Source: Streptomyces sp. Root1304
GTDB taxonomy: Bacteria; Actinomycetota; Actinomycetes; Streptomycetales; Streptomycetaceae
Direction: 5' to 3'
Assembly (NCBI RefSeq): GCF_001426405.1
Contig: NZ_LMEP01000007.1
Coordinates: 80,605-144,604 of the forward strand
Length of the DNA: 64,000 nucleotides
Under the pieces are notes generated by a model, which saw only the letters and a program-made list of their open reading frames with translations, was not told the origin of the DNA and made no database searches. Shown piece after piece: positions 50,592 through 60,397 of this stretch. Position 1 is the stretch's first letter. Every line of letters starts with the position of its first letter. The position numbers were made by a program, and so were the translations under genes.

Positions 50592-51856
50592 AGGTCGAAC
50601 GCCCTCAGCGTCCTGACCTTGTAGCCGCCCTCCGCGAAGTACGCGATGTCTCGGGCCAGGGCTGCCGGGTCGCAGGCCACGTAGGCGATGCGGCGGGCGC
50701 CGAGGCCGGACAGGTGGGTGACCGTCTGCTTGCCCGCGCCCGCGCGCGGGGGGTCCAGGACGATGAGGTCGACGTCCGTGATGCCCGTGCGCGGGAGGAC
50801 CGACTCGACCTTGCCCTGTTCGATGCGGACGCGCGGGAAGTCGGCCAGGTTGTGGCGGGCGTCCTCGACCGCCCGCTTGCCGGACTCGATGCCGAGGACC
50901 GCGCCCTTGTCGCCGACGCGGTCGGCGAGGGCGCCCGCGAAGAGGCCGACGCCGCAGTAGAGGTCCAGGGCGGTGTCGCCCTTGCGGGGGGTCAGGCCCT
51001 GCATGACGGCGAGCATCAGGGTCTGCGCGGCCTTCGGGTGGACCTGCCAGAAGCCGCCGCTGCCGACGCGGTAGGTGCGCTCGTCGGCGCGCTCGCGGAC
51101 GAAGGCGCGGCCGTGGACGCGGTGGACCCCGCCGTCCTTCTCGTCGACGCGCATGACGGAGACCGGCTTGTCCAGCTCCACCAGGGGCAGGCGGGCGCCG
51201 GGGCGGGGGGTCAGGATGACCTGGCGGTCGTTCGAGCCGGAGGCGGCGATGGCCTCGACCGAGGCCATGCCCTCCCAGGTGCGCTTCTCGATGCCGAGCT
51301 CCGAGACGCCCGCGGCGGCGATCATGCAGTGGTCGATGATCTCGACCTCGTGGGAGCGGTGCTTGCGCAGGCCCGCGTGGCCCTCCGGGTCGACGGCGTA
51401 CTGGACGCGGGTGCGCCACTGCGGGACCTCGCCCGCGGGGAGCTTGTCGCCCTCGGCCGGCATGACGGTGCCGTCCCAGCCGGCCTCCTCCGGGGTGAGC
51501 CCGGCCAGGCGCTGGAGCTGCTCCGCGATGACCTCGCCCTTCAGCCGGCGCTGGGCGCCCGGCTTGGCGTGCTGCCAGTCGCAGCCGCCGCACTTGCCGG
51601 GGCCCGCGAAGGGGCAGGGGGCCGCGACCCGGTCCTTGGAGGCGTCCAGGATCTCGATCGCGTCGGCGCGCAGGAAGCGGGAGGTCTCCTCGCCCTCGGT
51701 GACCCGGGCCCGCACCCGCTCGCCGGGCAGCGCGTGCCGGACGAAGAGCACCCGCCCCGCCTCCGTACGGGCGATGCAGTGGCCGCCGTGGGCCACCGGG
51801 CCGACCTCGACCTCGTACTCCGCCCCGACCAGCGACGTAACAGGGGTGTTCTGCAT
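50528..51856 (-). CDS. TRAM-domain class I SAM-dependent RNA (uracil-5-)methyltransferase, TrmA/RumA family
   Basis: A 442-residue RNA methyltransferase from ATG 51856. Residues 1-60 form the TRAM RNA-binding domain (YEVEVGPVAHGGHCIARTEAG). CPFAGPGKCGGCDWQH supplies the Cys cluster that holds an iron-sulphur centre in RumA-type enzymes. The methyltransferase core has LDLYCGVGLFAGAL (SAM motif), VLDPPRAGAG, and the catalytic Cys in YVACDPAALARDI. It methylates uracil in rRNA or tRNA; which one is not clear. It is the target gene of the island. Its last about 20 codons are repeated at the other end of the island. Confidence 0.92.
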   Translation of the reverse strand: MQNTPVTSLVGAEYEVEVGPVAHGGHCIARTEAGRVLFVRHALPGERVRARVTEGEETSRFLRADAIEILDASKDRVAAPCPFAGPGKCGGCDWQHAKPGAQRRLKGEVIAEQLQRLAGLTPEEAGWDGTVMPAEGDKLPAGEVPQWRTRVQYAVDPEGHAGLRKHRSHEVEIIDHCMIAAAGVSELGIEKRTWEGMASVEAIAASGSNDRQVILTPRPGARLPLVELDKPVSVMRVDEKDGGVHRVHGRAFVRERADERTYRVGSGGFWQVHPKAAQTLMLAVMQGLTPRKGDTALDLYCGVGLFAGALADRVGDKGAVLGIESGKRAVEDARHNLADFPRVRIEQGKVESVLPRTGITDVDLIVLDPPRAGAGKQTVTHLSGLGARRIAYVACDPAALARDIAYFAEGGYKVRTLRAFDLFPMTHHVECVAILEPVKKDA

Positions 51857-51883
51857 GACCGGGGACTCCAGAGGAAGAAGAAA

Positions 51884-51911
51884 GTGGGCTGCCGTTTGGA
51901 CGGCAGCCCAC
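51884..51911 (-). terminator. Rho-independent terminator of the KimA-like gene
   Basis: Perfect 12-bp stem (51884-51895 with 51900-51911) and loop TTGG, followed on the minus strand by a T-rich run (TTTCTTCTTCC). It separates the permease transcript from the methyltransferase gene. Confidence 0.85.
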
Positions 51912-51915
51912 CAGT

Positions 51916-53967
51916 CTAGTTGTTCTTTCCGGCCGGTTCCTTCTGGCCCTTCTCGACCGGGCCGCGGCGGACCGAGCCCGGCGCGTTCCACTCCTGGCGC
52001 TTCCGGGCCCGCTTCTTCGCGACCTCGGAGGACTGGAGCTGGTACGGCACCGAGGTCACCATGACGCCCGGGGTGAAGAGCAGACGGCCCTTGAGCCGCA
52101 GCGCGCTCTGGTTGTGGAGCAGGTGCTCGTACCAGTGGCCGACGACGTACTCCGGGATGTAGACGGAGACGGCGTCGCGCGGGCTCTCGCGGCGGATGCT
52201 CTTCACGTACTCGATCACCGGGCGGGTGATCTCGCGGTACGGCGAGTCGAGGATCTTGAGGGGCACGTTGATGCCGCGCCGCTCCCACTCCTCCTTGAGC
52301 GCCTTCGTCTCGATCGGGTCGACGTTGACGGTGAGCGCCTCCAGCTCGTTCGCGTGCATGAGCTTGGCGTAGGCCAGGGCGCGGAGGGTGGGCTTGTGGA
52401 GCTTGGAGACGAGGACGATGGAGCGGACCCGGGAGGGGCGTACGTACTCGTCGGGGCGTTCCTCGGCGGCGGCGATCTCGGCGGCCACCGCGTCGTAGTG
52501 CCGGCGGATCGCGGTCATCGTGCCGTAGAAGATCACCATGCCGAGCAGGGCGACCCAGGCGCCGTGGGTGAACTTGGTGGCGAGGACGACGACGAGGACC
52601 AGGCCGGTGAAGAAGGCGCCGAAGGCGTTGATCGCGCGGGAGCGGATCATGTGGCGGCGCTTGGCCGGGTCCCGCTCGGCCTTCAGGTGCCGGTTCCAGT
52701 GCCGGACCATGCCGATCTGGCTGAGCGTGAAGGAGACGAAGACGCCGACGATGTACAGCTGGATCAGCCGGGTCGAGTCGGCTCCGTAGATCCAGACGAG
52801 GAGGGCGGCGGCGCCGGCGAGGAGCACGATGCCGTTGGAGAAGGTGAGGCGGTCGCCGCGGGTGTGCAGCTGGCGCGGCAGGTAGCGGTCCTGGGCGAGG
52901 ATCGAGCCGAGGAGCGGGAAGCCGTTGTACGCGGTGTTGGCGGCCAGGAAGAGGACGAGCGCGGTGGCGGCGGCGAGGACGACGAAGAAGAACGTTCCGT
53001 CGCCGAAGACGGCGGCCGCGACCTGGGAGATGACCGGGTCCTGGACGTAGCCCTCGCCGAGGGGGACGCCGTTGTGCAGCAGGTCCTCGGCGGGCTTCTC
53101 GGCCATCCGGACGTCGGTGGCCATGGCGAGGAAGATGATGCCGCAGAACATGGTGACGGCCAGGCCGCCCATGAGGGCGAGCGTGGTCGCGGCGTTCTTC
53201 GACTTCGGCTTGCGGAAGGCGGGGACGCCGTTGGAGATGGCCTCGACGCCGGTGAGCGCGGCACAGCCGGAGGAGAAGGCGCGCAGCAGCAGGAAGACCA
53301 GCGCGAAGCCGGCCAGCCCCTCGCGCTCGGCCTTGATCTCGAAGTCGGCGGTGGGCGCCTTCATGGTCTCGTCGAGGACGATCCCCTTGTACGCGCCCCA
53401 GATGATCATGATGAAGACGCCGGCGACGAAGACGTACGTCGGGATCGCGAAGAGCGAGCCCGACTCCTTCACTCCGCGCAGGTTCATCACGGTGAGCAGC
53501 ACGATCACGCCGACCGCACAGGCCACCTTGTGCTCGACGACGAAGGGGATCGCCGAGCCGAGGTTCTCGATGCCCGAGGAGATCGACACCGCGACGGTCA
53601 GGACGTAGTCGACGAGCAGGGCGCTCGCGACGGTGAGTCCGGCCTTCGGCCCGAGGTTGGTGGTGGCGACCTCGTAGTCGCCGCCGCCGCTCGGGTACGC
53701 GTGGACGTTCTGCCGGTAGGACGCGACCACCGTGAACATCAGGACGACGACCGCGAGGGCGATCCACGGGCTGAAGTGGTAGGCCGACAGACCGGCGACG
53801 GAGAGGACGAGCAGCACCTCGCCGGGTGCGTACGCCACCGAGGACAGCGGGTCGGAGGCGAAGACGGGGAGGGCGATGCGCTTGGAGAGGAGGGTCTCTC
53901 CGAGCTTGTCGCTGCGCAGGGCCCGCCCGATCAGGATCCGTTTGGGCACGTCGGTCAGTTTGGACAC
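51916..53967 (-). CDS. KimA-like APC potassium permease
   Basis: A 683-residue membrane protein starting at GTG 53967. About 12 transmembrane helices fill residues 40-450 (first motif LPVFASDPLSSVAYAPGEVLLVL, then YPSGGGDYEVA). A cytoplasmic C-terminal domain of about 200 residues (VRSIVLVSKLHKPTLRALAY) resembles a universal-stress-type nucleotide-binding fold. This layout matches KimA/YdaO-type proton-coupled potassium importers, which are controlled by cyclic di-AMP. The divergent neighbours are two TrkA/CeoBC potassium proteins, which supports the role. The start codon follows a Val-rich upstream frame with no conserved residues. Confidence 0.88.
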   Translation of the reverse strand: MSKLTDVPKRILIGRALRSDKLGETLLSKRIALPVFASDPLSSVAYAPGEVLLVLSVAGLSAYHFSPWIALAVVVLMFTVVASYRQNVHAYPSGGGDYEVATTNLGPKAGLTVASALLVDYVLTVAVSISSGIENLGSAIPFVVEHKVACAVGVIVLLTVMNLRGVKESGSLFAIPTYVFVAGVFIMIIWGAYKGIVLDETMKAPTADFEIKAEREGLAGFALVFLLLRAFSSGCAALTGVEAISNGVPAFRKPKSKNAATTLALMGGLAVTMFCGIIFLAMATDVRMAEKPAEDLLHNGVPLGEGYVQDPVISQVAAAVFGDGTFFFVVLAAATALVLFLAANTAYNGFPLLGSILAQDRYLPRQLHTRGDRLTFSNGIVLLAGAAALLVWIYGADSTRLIQLYIVGVFVSFTLSQIGMVRHWNRHLKAERDPAKRRHMIRSRAINAFGAFFTGLVLVVVLATKFTHGAWVALLGMVIFYGTMTAIRRHYDAVAAEIAAAEERPDEYVRPSRVRSIVLVSKLHKPTLRALAYAKLMHANELEALTVNVDPIETKALKEEWERRGINVPLKILDSPYREITRPVIEYVKSIRRESPRDAVSVYIPEYVVGHWYEHLLHNQSALRLKGRLLFTPGVMVTSVPYQLQSSEVAKKRARKRQEWNAPGSVRRGPVEKGQKEPAGKNN

Positions 53968-54201
53968 GGAGAGGATCGTAAGCGTTCGAAAAGAGCCAGG
54001 CGCACCGGCACCCCCGATCGGCACGGAATCTCCCTCAGTACCACCTCGGATGCTGTCCCGGCCAGCGTTGCCGCTTAAGCTCGGACCGGGTGACCCGGCA
54101 GGGTGTTGCCCGCCGCGACCCGGGCCCATCGGGTGAGGAAAGTTGTGAACAGGGTGTTTTCGCAGGTCAGTAGGGCGATCAGGAGTGCGGGGTAAGGGGA
54201 C

Positions 54202-54870
54202 GTGCACATCGTCATCATGGGCTGCGGGCGAGTGGGCGCCGCTCTCGCGCAGACCCTGGAACAGCAGGGCCACACCGTCGCGGTCGTCGACCAGGACCCG
54301 ACGGCCTTCCGTCGTCTGGGGTCGGGTTTCGGCGGTCGGCGCGTCACGGGCGTGGGCTTCGACCAGGACACGCTGCGCGAGGCCGGCATCGAGGACGCGG
54401 GGGCCTTCGCCGCGGTGAGCAGCGGCGACAATTCGAACATCATCGCGGCGCGGGTCGCGCGCGAGATGTTCGGCATCGAGAACGTGGCGGCGCGGATCTA
54501 CGACCCGCGGCGCGCCGAGGTCTACCAGCGCCTCGGCATCCCCACGGTCGCGACGGTCCGCTGGACCGCCGACCAGATGCTGCGTCGGCTCCTGCCCTCC
54601 GGCGCCGAGCCGCTGTGGCGGGACCCGAGTGGCGGCGTGCAGCTCGCGGAGGTGCACACCTCCCCCGCGTGGATCGGCCACAAGGTGAGCCGGCTCCAGG
54701 AGGAGACCGGCGTCCGCGTCGCCTTCCTCACCCGGCTGGGCGAAGCGATTCTCCCGACCTCGCAGACGGTGCTCCAGGAAGGCGATCTGGTGCACGTGAT
54801 GATGCGTACGGACGAGATCGCGAAGGTCGAGGAGGCCTTCGCCGAAGGTCCCGAGGAGGGTGGTCACTGA
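54202..54870 (+). CDS. TrkA-family potassium uptake protein (CeoB-like)
   Basis: A 222-residue cytoplasmic regulator from GTG 54202. The N-terminal RCK-N Rossmann fold binds NAD(H) or nucleotides (IVIMGCGRVGAALAQTLEQQG, then VVDQDPTAF). The C-terminal RCK-C domain ends in VLQEGDLVHVMMRTDEI. It would gate a potassium channel or permease, with the KimA-like protein on the other strand as a likely partner. It overlaps the second TrkA gene as TGATG. It is the usual CeoB-CeoC pair of Streptomyces and Mycobacterium. Confidence 0.9.
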   Translation: MHIVIMGCGRVGAALAQTLEQQGHTVAVVDQDPTAFRRLGSGFGGRRVTGVGFDQDTLREAGIEDAGAFAAVSSGDNSNIIAARVAREMFGIENVAARIYDPRRAEVYQRLGIPTVATVRWTADQMLRRLLPSGAEPLWRDPSGGVQLAEVHTSPAWIGHKVSRLQEETGVRVAFLTRLGEAILPTSQTVLQEGDLVHVMMRTDEIAKVEEAFAEGPEEGGH

Positions 54871-55547
54871 TGCGTGTCGCCATTGCGGGCGCCGGCGCGG
54901 TGGGCCGTTCCATCGCGGGCGAGCTCCTGGAGAACGGGCACGAGGTCCTGCTCATCGACAAGGCGCCGACCGCCATCTCGGTGGAGCGGGTGCCGCAGGC
55001 GGAGTGGCTGCTCGCCGACGCCTGTGAGATCACCTCGCTCGACGAGGCGGCGCTCCAGCGCTGCAACGTGGTGATCGCGGCCACCGGTGACGACAAGGTG
55101 AACCTGGTCGTCTCGCTGCTCGCCAAGACCGAGTACGGCGTGCCGAGGGTCGTCGCCCGGGTGAACAACCCGAAGAACGAGTGGCTGTTCAACGAGGCCT
55201 GGGGCGTGGACGTGGCCGTCTCGACGCCGCGCCTGATGTCGGCGCTGGTGGAGGAGGCGGTGAGCGTCGGCGACCTCGTCCGGCTGCTGCGCTTCAGCCA
55301 CGGCGACGCGAACCTGGTCGAGCTGACGCTGCCGCCGGAGTCGGCGCTCGCCGGCACGTCGGTCGGGGACGTGGCCTGGCCGCAGGACACCTCGCTGGTG
55401 ACGATCATCCGCGGTTCGCGGGTGCTGACGCCGAGCACCGAGGAGACCCTGGAGGCCGGCGACGAGCTGCTGTTCGTGGCCGCGCAGGCCCGCGAGGAGC
55501 AGCTGGAGGACCTGCTGCAGGTCCGCCGCGAGCCGACGGAGTCCTGA
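54870..55547 (+). CDS. TrkA-family potassium uptake protein (CeoC-like)
   Basis: A 225-residue RCK protein with VAIAGAGAVGRSIAGELLEN (dinucleotide-binding loop), IDKAPTA and a C-terminal ligand-binding half ending EAGDELLFVAAQ. The ATG at 54870 shares its A with the stop of the upstream gene, so the two are translated together. It is paired with CeoB as potassium-uptake regulators. Confidence 0.9.
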   Translation: MRVAIAGAGAVGRSIAGELLENGHEVLLIDKAPTAISVERVPQAEWLLADACEITSLDEAALQRCNVVIAATGDDKVNLVVSLLAKTEYGVPRVVARVNNPKNEWLFNEAWGVDVAVSTPRLMSALVEEAVSVGDLVRLLRFSHGDANLVELTLPPESALAGTSVGDVAWPQDTSLVTIIRGSRVLTPSTEETLEAGDELLFVAAQAREEQLEDLLQVRREPTES

Positions 55548-55617
55548 GAGCCGCGGTCGTGGCCGAACGCCGGTCGTAACGGCCGGACACCGGCCGGCAC
55601 ACCGGTCGTACGTACGG

Positions 55618-55656
55618 GGAAGGGCCCGGACCTGTTCGTCAGGTCCGGGCCCTTCC
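55618..55656. terminator. Strong bidirectional terminator
   Basis: A 17-bp perfect stem (55618-55634 with 55640-55656) with loop TTCGT lies between the convergent CeoC-like and DUF3159 genes. Confidence 0.88.
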
Positions 55657-55675
55657 GCGTGACGGCCGTGGGGGC

Positions 55676-56422
55676 TCAGGCCTCCGGGGGCGTCTGCGCG
55701 GCGGCGGCCGCCTTGCGCTCCTTCTCGGCGAGCTCCTCGGCCTCCATCTCGGCGAAGACGTCGATCGGCGCCGGAGCCTTCGCGAGGAAGACCCAGGTGA
55801 GGTAGACCGCGAGCAGGAACGGCGGGATTTTCAGGGCGACCGACACCCAGCCGAACTTGGTCGGGTCGGCCCACCAGTACAGCGGGAAGAGGACCGCGCA
55901 CTTGCCGAGCAGGATCAGGCCCCAGGCCCAGCTGGCTTTCGCGTACGCCTTCTTCCGGCCGGGGTTGCGGGTCCGCCAGGAGAGGTTCTCCTTGAAGACC
56001 GGGCCGAGGATCAGGCCGATCAGCGGGACCCCGGCGAGCGTCGTGATGATGTACGCGAGGGCGAGGCCCAGGGTGTACAGCATGCCCGGCAGGTAGAAGT
56101 CCTTGGCGTTGCCCGTCATCATCGCGAAGACCACGCCGAAGGCGACGCCGAAGACACCGCTGAAGGCGTGCTTCACGGTGTCCCGGCGGATCAGCCGGAC
56201 GGCGACCAGGACCAGCGAGACGGCCAGTGCGGCGATGGCCGAGACGTGCAGGTTCTTGTTGATCGTGAAGATCGTGACGAACAGCAGGCCGGGCAGGACG
56301 GTCTCGATCATGCCGCGCAGGCCGCCGAAGGCCTCGAAGAGCGCCGCCTCGGTCACCGCCCTGTCGGCCTGGGCGTCCTGGTCCGGGGTCGGGGCGGTGG
56401 TCGGCTTGTCGAGGGACGTCAC
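55676..56422 (-). CDS. DUF3159 membrane protein
   Basis: A 248-residue membrane protein starting at GTG 56422. It has six to seven hydrophobic helices (GLLFVTIFTINKNLHV, then HAFSGVFGVAFGVVFAMMTG) and a charged C-terminal tail rich in Glu, Lys and Ala. This is the actinobacterial DUF3159 family, usually found beside an OB-fold protein and potassium genes as here. The function is unknown. It follows the OB-fold gene by 3 nt. Confidence 0.85.
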   Translation of the reverse strand: MTSLDKPTTAPTPDQDAQADRAVTEAALFEAFGGLRGMIETVLPGLLFVTIFTINKNLHVSAIAALAVSLVLVAVRLIRRDTVKHAFSGVFGVAFGVVFAMMTGNAKDFYLPGMLYTLGLALAYIITTLAGVPLIGLILGPVFKENLSWRTRNPGRKKAYAKASWAWGLILLGKCAVLFPLYWWADPTKFGWVSVALKIPPFLLAVYLTWVFLAKAPAPIDVFAEMEAEELAEKERKAAAAAQTPPEA

Positions 56423-56425
56423 CGG

Positions 56426-56824
56426 CTACTCCTGTCCGAGCGGTCGGAGCTCGTATTTGGGGTTGAAGAGGACCCGCCGGCCGTGGCTCATGGAGATGCG
56501 GCCGGAGGCGATCAGCTTGCGGCCCGGCTCGATGCCCACGATGGAGCGACGTCCGAGCCACACGACGTCGAGCGGTGCCGTGCCGTCGAACAGTTCGGCC
56601 TCCAGCGCGGGTACACCGGCCCGAGGACGCAGCGTGACCGTGCGCAAGGTACCAGTCACCTTGACTATCTGGCGGTCGGAGCAGTCGCAGATACGGGTGC
56701 ACCCCGACGCCTCGGCGTCCTCCTGGAGCTCCTCCGACTCCAGGTCCTCCGGGGAGGACGAGAGCCGGTCGAGCATCCGGCGGAACCTACCGGCCGGCTT
56801 CTCAATACGCGGTGCAGCACTCAT
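56426..56824 (-). CDS. OB-fold nucleic-acid-binding protein
   Basis: A 132-residue protein from ATG 56824 with a beta-barrel run (QIVKVTGTLRTVTLRP, VVWLGRRSIVGIEPGRKLIA, FNPKYELRP) typical of a small OB fold of the RecG/tRNA-anticodon type. It lies upstream of the DUF3159 gene and is probably co-transcribed. Partners are unknown. Confidence 0.82.
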   Translation of the reverse strand: MSAAPRIEKPAGRFRRMLDRLSSSPEDLESEELQEDAEASGCTRICDCSDRQIVKVTGTLRTVTLRPRAGVPALEAELFDGTAPLDVVWLGRRSIVGIEPGRKLIASGRISMSHGRRVLFNPKYELRPLGQE

Positions 56825-56880
56825 ACAGAAAGCGTACCGGCCGCCACCGTCGCCGAGGGCGGCCCCGGGCGTCCGTCCGT

Positions 56881-57567
<687 letters not shown>

Positions 57568-57646
57568 GGAGGGGGACCTTCCTTCTTCGGTCGCCCGTGC
57601 GGGCGGGGAGCAAGAGAGTACGGGAGGAGCGGGGGTGGGGCGGTGG

Positions 57647-57702
57647 GCGGTGGGACCGGTCGTTCGGGGGTGAGGCGGTGGGACCGGTCGTACGGGGGTG
57701 GG
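57647..57702. repeat. 28-bp tandem duplication between kdpD and kdpE
   Basis: Two units (57647-57674 and 57675-57702) share GCGGTGGGACCGGTCG and CGGGGGTG with only a few differences. They lie in the 176-nt gap between the two genes. They may affect the mRNA, but no function can be read. Confidence 0.6.
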
Positions 57703-57743
57703 CCGGGGGACGTACGGCCGGGGCCGGGCTCGGGCGGTAGTGG

Positions 57744-60290
57744 TCAGGTCACCGCATGGGAGGGGAGCTCGGTGGCCGGGGTCTGCGGGCCGCCCGGGGC
57801 GGCCCGGAGCGTGAGCACCATCGTCAGCCCGCCTCCCGGGGTGTCCTCGGCGCCGAGCGTCCCGCCCATGGCCTCCACGAAGCCGCGGGCGACCGCGAGG
57901 CCGAGGCCGACCCCGGCCCCCCTGGGGGCGTCGCCGAAGCGCTGGAAGGGCTCGAAGATGCCGTCCTTGGCCGCGTCGGGCACGCCGGGGCCGCGGTCCA
58001 CGACCCGGAGCTCGACGCGGTCCCCCAGGGTGCTGGCGGCTACGGCGACGGGCACGCCCTCGGGGCTGTACTTGACGGCGTTCTCGACGATGTTGGCGAC
58101 GGCCCTCTCCAGGAGACCCTTGTCGACCTCGACCATCGGCAGCGTCTCGGGGACGTCCAGCTCGGCGCTGCCGTCCGGCACTCCCCCGAGGGCCATGGGG
58201 ACGACCTCGTCGAGGTCGACCGTACGGATCAGGGGGGTGACGGTGCCGGTCTGGAGGCGGGACATGTCGAGGAGGTTGCCGACGAGGTGGTCCAGCCGGT
58301 CGGCGCCCGCCTCGATGCCCTCCAGGAGTTCGGCGCGGTCCTGTTCGGACCATTCGACGTCGTCCGAGCGGAGGGAGGAGACGGAGGCCTTGATGCCGGC
58401 CAGCGGGGTCCGCAGGTCATGGCTGACGGCGGCCAGCAGCGAGGTGCGGATCTTGTTCCCCTCGGCCAGCTTGCGGGCCTTCTCCGCCTCGCCGACGAGC
58501 CGCTGCCGGTCGAGGACGACCGCCGCCTGGGCGGCGAAGGCGCCGAGCACCCGCCGGTCCTCGGCGGGCAGCACCCGGCCGGACAGGGCGAGCGCCAGAT
58601 GGTCACCGACGGGCATGTCCACGTCCGCCTCCTCGGGCCGGGCCGCCGGGTGCGGGCCGACGCTGCCGGCCGGTGTCCACGGCTCGACCTCGTCCACCCG
58701 TTCCAGCAGGGCGACGGACTCCATGGAGAAGGTCTCCCGGACCCGTTCGAGGAGGGCGTCGAGGCTGGTCTCACCGCGCAGCACGCTGCCCGCGAGGTAG
58801 GAGAGCACCTCGGACTCGGCGCGCAGCCGGGCGGCCTGCTGGGTGCGCCGGGCGGCCAGGTCCACCACGGAGGCGACGGACATCGCGACCCCGAAGAAGA
58901 CGGCGATGGCGACGATGTTCGCGGGGTCGGCGATGGTGATCCGGTGGACGGGCGGGGTGAAGAACCAGTTGAGGAGGAAGGATCCGACGGCCGCCGAGCC
59001 GAGCGCCGGCAGGAAGCCGCCGAGCAGCGCCGAGGCGACCGTCAGGGCCAGGAAGAGCAGCATGTCGTTGGCGAGGCCGAGGTCGGCGTCGACATGGGTG
59101 AGGAGCAGGGACAGGGCGACCGGTCCCGCCACGCCGACCAGCCAGCCCGCGATGATGCGCGAGCGGCCGAGCCGGGCGCCGCGGGCGCCGGGCAGACCGC
59201 GCCCCTTGGCGACCTCGCCGTGCGTGACGATGTGGACGTCGAGGTCGGGCCCGGAGTCGCGGGCCACGGTCTGGCCGACGCCGGGGCCGAGGATGTACTG
59301 CCAGGAGCGGCGGCGGCTGGAGCCGAGGACGATCTGTGTGGCGTTGACCCCGCGGGCGAACTCCAGCAGGGCCGAGGGGATGTCGTCGCCGATGACGTGG
59401 TGGAACGTCCCGCCGAGGTCCTCGACGAGGGTGCGCTGGACGGCCAGCTCCTTCGGGGAGGCGGCGGTGAGCCCGTCGCTGCGGGCTATGTAGACGGCGA
59501 GGACCTCGCCCCCGGCGCCCTTCTCGGCGAGCCGGGTGGCGCGCCGTATGAGGGTGCGGCCCTCGGGGCCGCCGGTCAGGCCGACGACGATGCGTTCCCG
59601 GGCCTGCCAGGTGGAGCGGATGTTGTGCTCGCCCCGGTACTGCTGGAGGTACTCGTCGACCCGGTCGGCGGTCCAGAGCAGGGCCAGCTCGCGCAGGGCC
59701 GTGAGGTTGCCGGGGCGGAAGTAGTTCGAGAGGGAGGCGTCGATCCGGTCGGACTGGTAGATGTTGCCGTGGGCCATCCGGCGCCGCAGCGCCTCCGGCG
59801 ACATGTCGACCAGCTCGATCTGGTCGGCCCGGCGCACCACCTCGTCGGGGACGGTCTCCCGCTGCCGTACGCCCGTGATCGCCTCGACCACGTCACCGAG
59901 CGACTCCAGGTGCTGGATGTTGACGGTCGACACGACGTCGATGCCGGCCGCGAGGAGTTCGGCGACGTCCTGCCAGCGCTTGGGGTTGCGGGAGCCGGGG
60001 ACGTTGGTGTGGGCGAGCTCGTCGACGAGGGCGACGGCGGGGCGGCGGGCCAGGACGGCGTCGATGTCCATCTCGGTGAAGGCGGCGCCCCGGTACTCCA
60101 GGTCGCGGCGTGGCACCTGCTCCAGGCCGTGCAGCATGACCTCGGTGCGCGGGCGCCCGTGGTGCTCGACGAAGGCCACCACGCAGTCCGTGCCGCGCTC
60201 CACCCGCCGGTGGCCCTCGGAGAGCATCGCGTAGGTCTTGCCGACGCCCGGCGCAGCGCCGAGGTAGATCCGAAGCTTGCCGCGTCCCAT
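57744..60290 (-). CDS. kdpD: KdpD sensor histidine kinase
   Basis: An 848-residue sensor kinase. The N-terminal KdpD domain has Walker A GAAPGVGKTYAML and DELAHTNVPGSRN. A universal-stress-type domain, four transmembrane helices (DUF4118 region), a GAF-like segment and the kinase follow. The H box is LLAAVSHDLRTPLAGIK. The nucleotide-binding boxes are NIVENAVKYSPEG, VVDRGPGV and GVGLGLAVARGF. It senses potassium and phosphorylates KdpE. The start MGRGKLRIYLG is the expected one for the family. The gene precedes kdpE on the same strand. Confidence 0.95.
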   Translation of the reverse strand: MGRGKLRIYLGAAPGVGKTYAMLSEGHRRVERGTDCVVAFVEHHGRPRTEVMLHGLEQVPRRDLEYRGAAFTEMDIDAVLARRPAVALVDELAHTNVPGSRNPKRWQDVAELLAAGIDVVSTVNIQHLESLGDVVEAITGVRQRETVPDEVVRRADQIELVDMSPEALRRRMAHGNIYQSDRIDASLSNYFRPGNLTALRELALLWTADRVDEYLQQYRGEHNIRSTWQARERIVVGLTGGPEGRTLIRRATRLAEKGAGGEVLAVYIARSDGLTAASPKELAVQRTLVEDLGGTFHHVIGDDIPSALLEFARGVNATQIVLGSSRRRSWQYILGPGVGQTVARDSGPDLDVHIVTHGEVAKGRGLPGARGARLGRSRIIAGWLVGVAGPVALSLLLTHVDADLGLANDMLLFLALTVASALLGGFLPALGSAAVGSFLLNWFFTPPVHRITIADPANIVAIAVFFGVAMSVASVVDLAARRTQQAARLRAESEVLSYLAGSVLRGETSLDALLERVRETFSMESVALLERVDEVEPWTPAGSVGPHPAARPEEADVDMPVGDHLALALSGRVLPAEDRRVLGAFAAQAAVVLDRQRLVGEAEKARKLAEGNKIRTSLLAAVSHDLRTPLAGIKASVSSLRSDDVEWSEQDRAELLEGIEAGADRLDHLVGNLLDMSRLQTGTVTPLIRTVDLDEVVPMALGGVPDGSAELDVPETLPMVEVDKGLLERAVANIVENAVKYSPEGVPVAVAASTLGDRVELRVVDRGPGVPDAAKDGIFEPFQRFGDAPRGAGVGLGLAVARGFVEAMGGTLGAEDTPGGGLTMVLTLRAAPGGPQTPATELPSHAVT

Positions 60291-60397
60291 GGGACGACCA
60301 TACGTCCAGCCAATCGGACATTCCGTACACGGGGAGGGGCCCCGGGGCGGTATTGACGTGATCCTGATGTCGCCCCGCGGCCGCTCCGCCGGTCGGT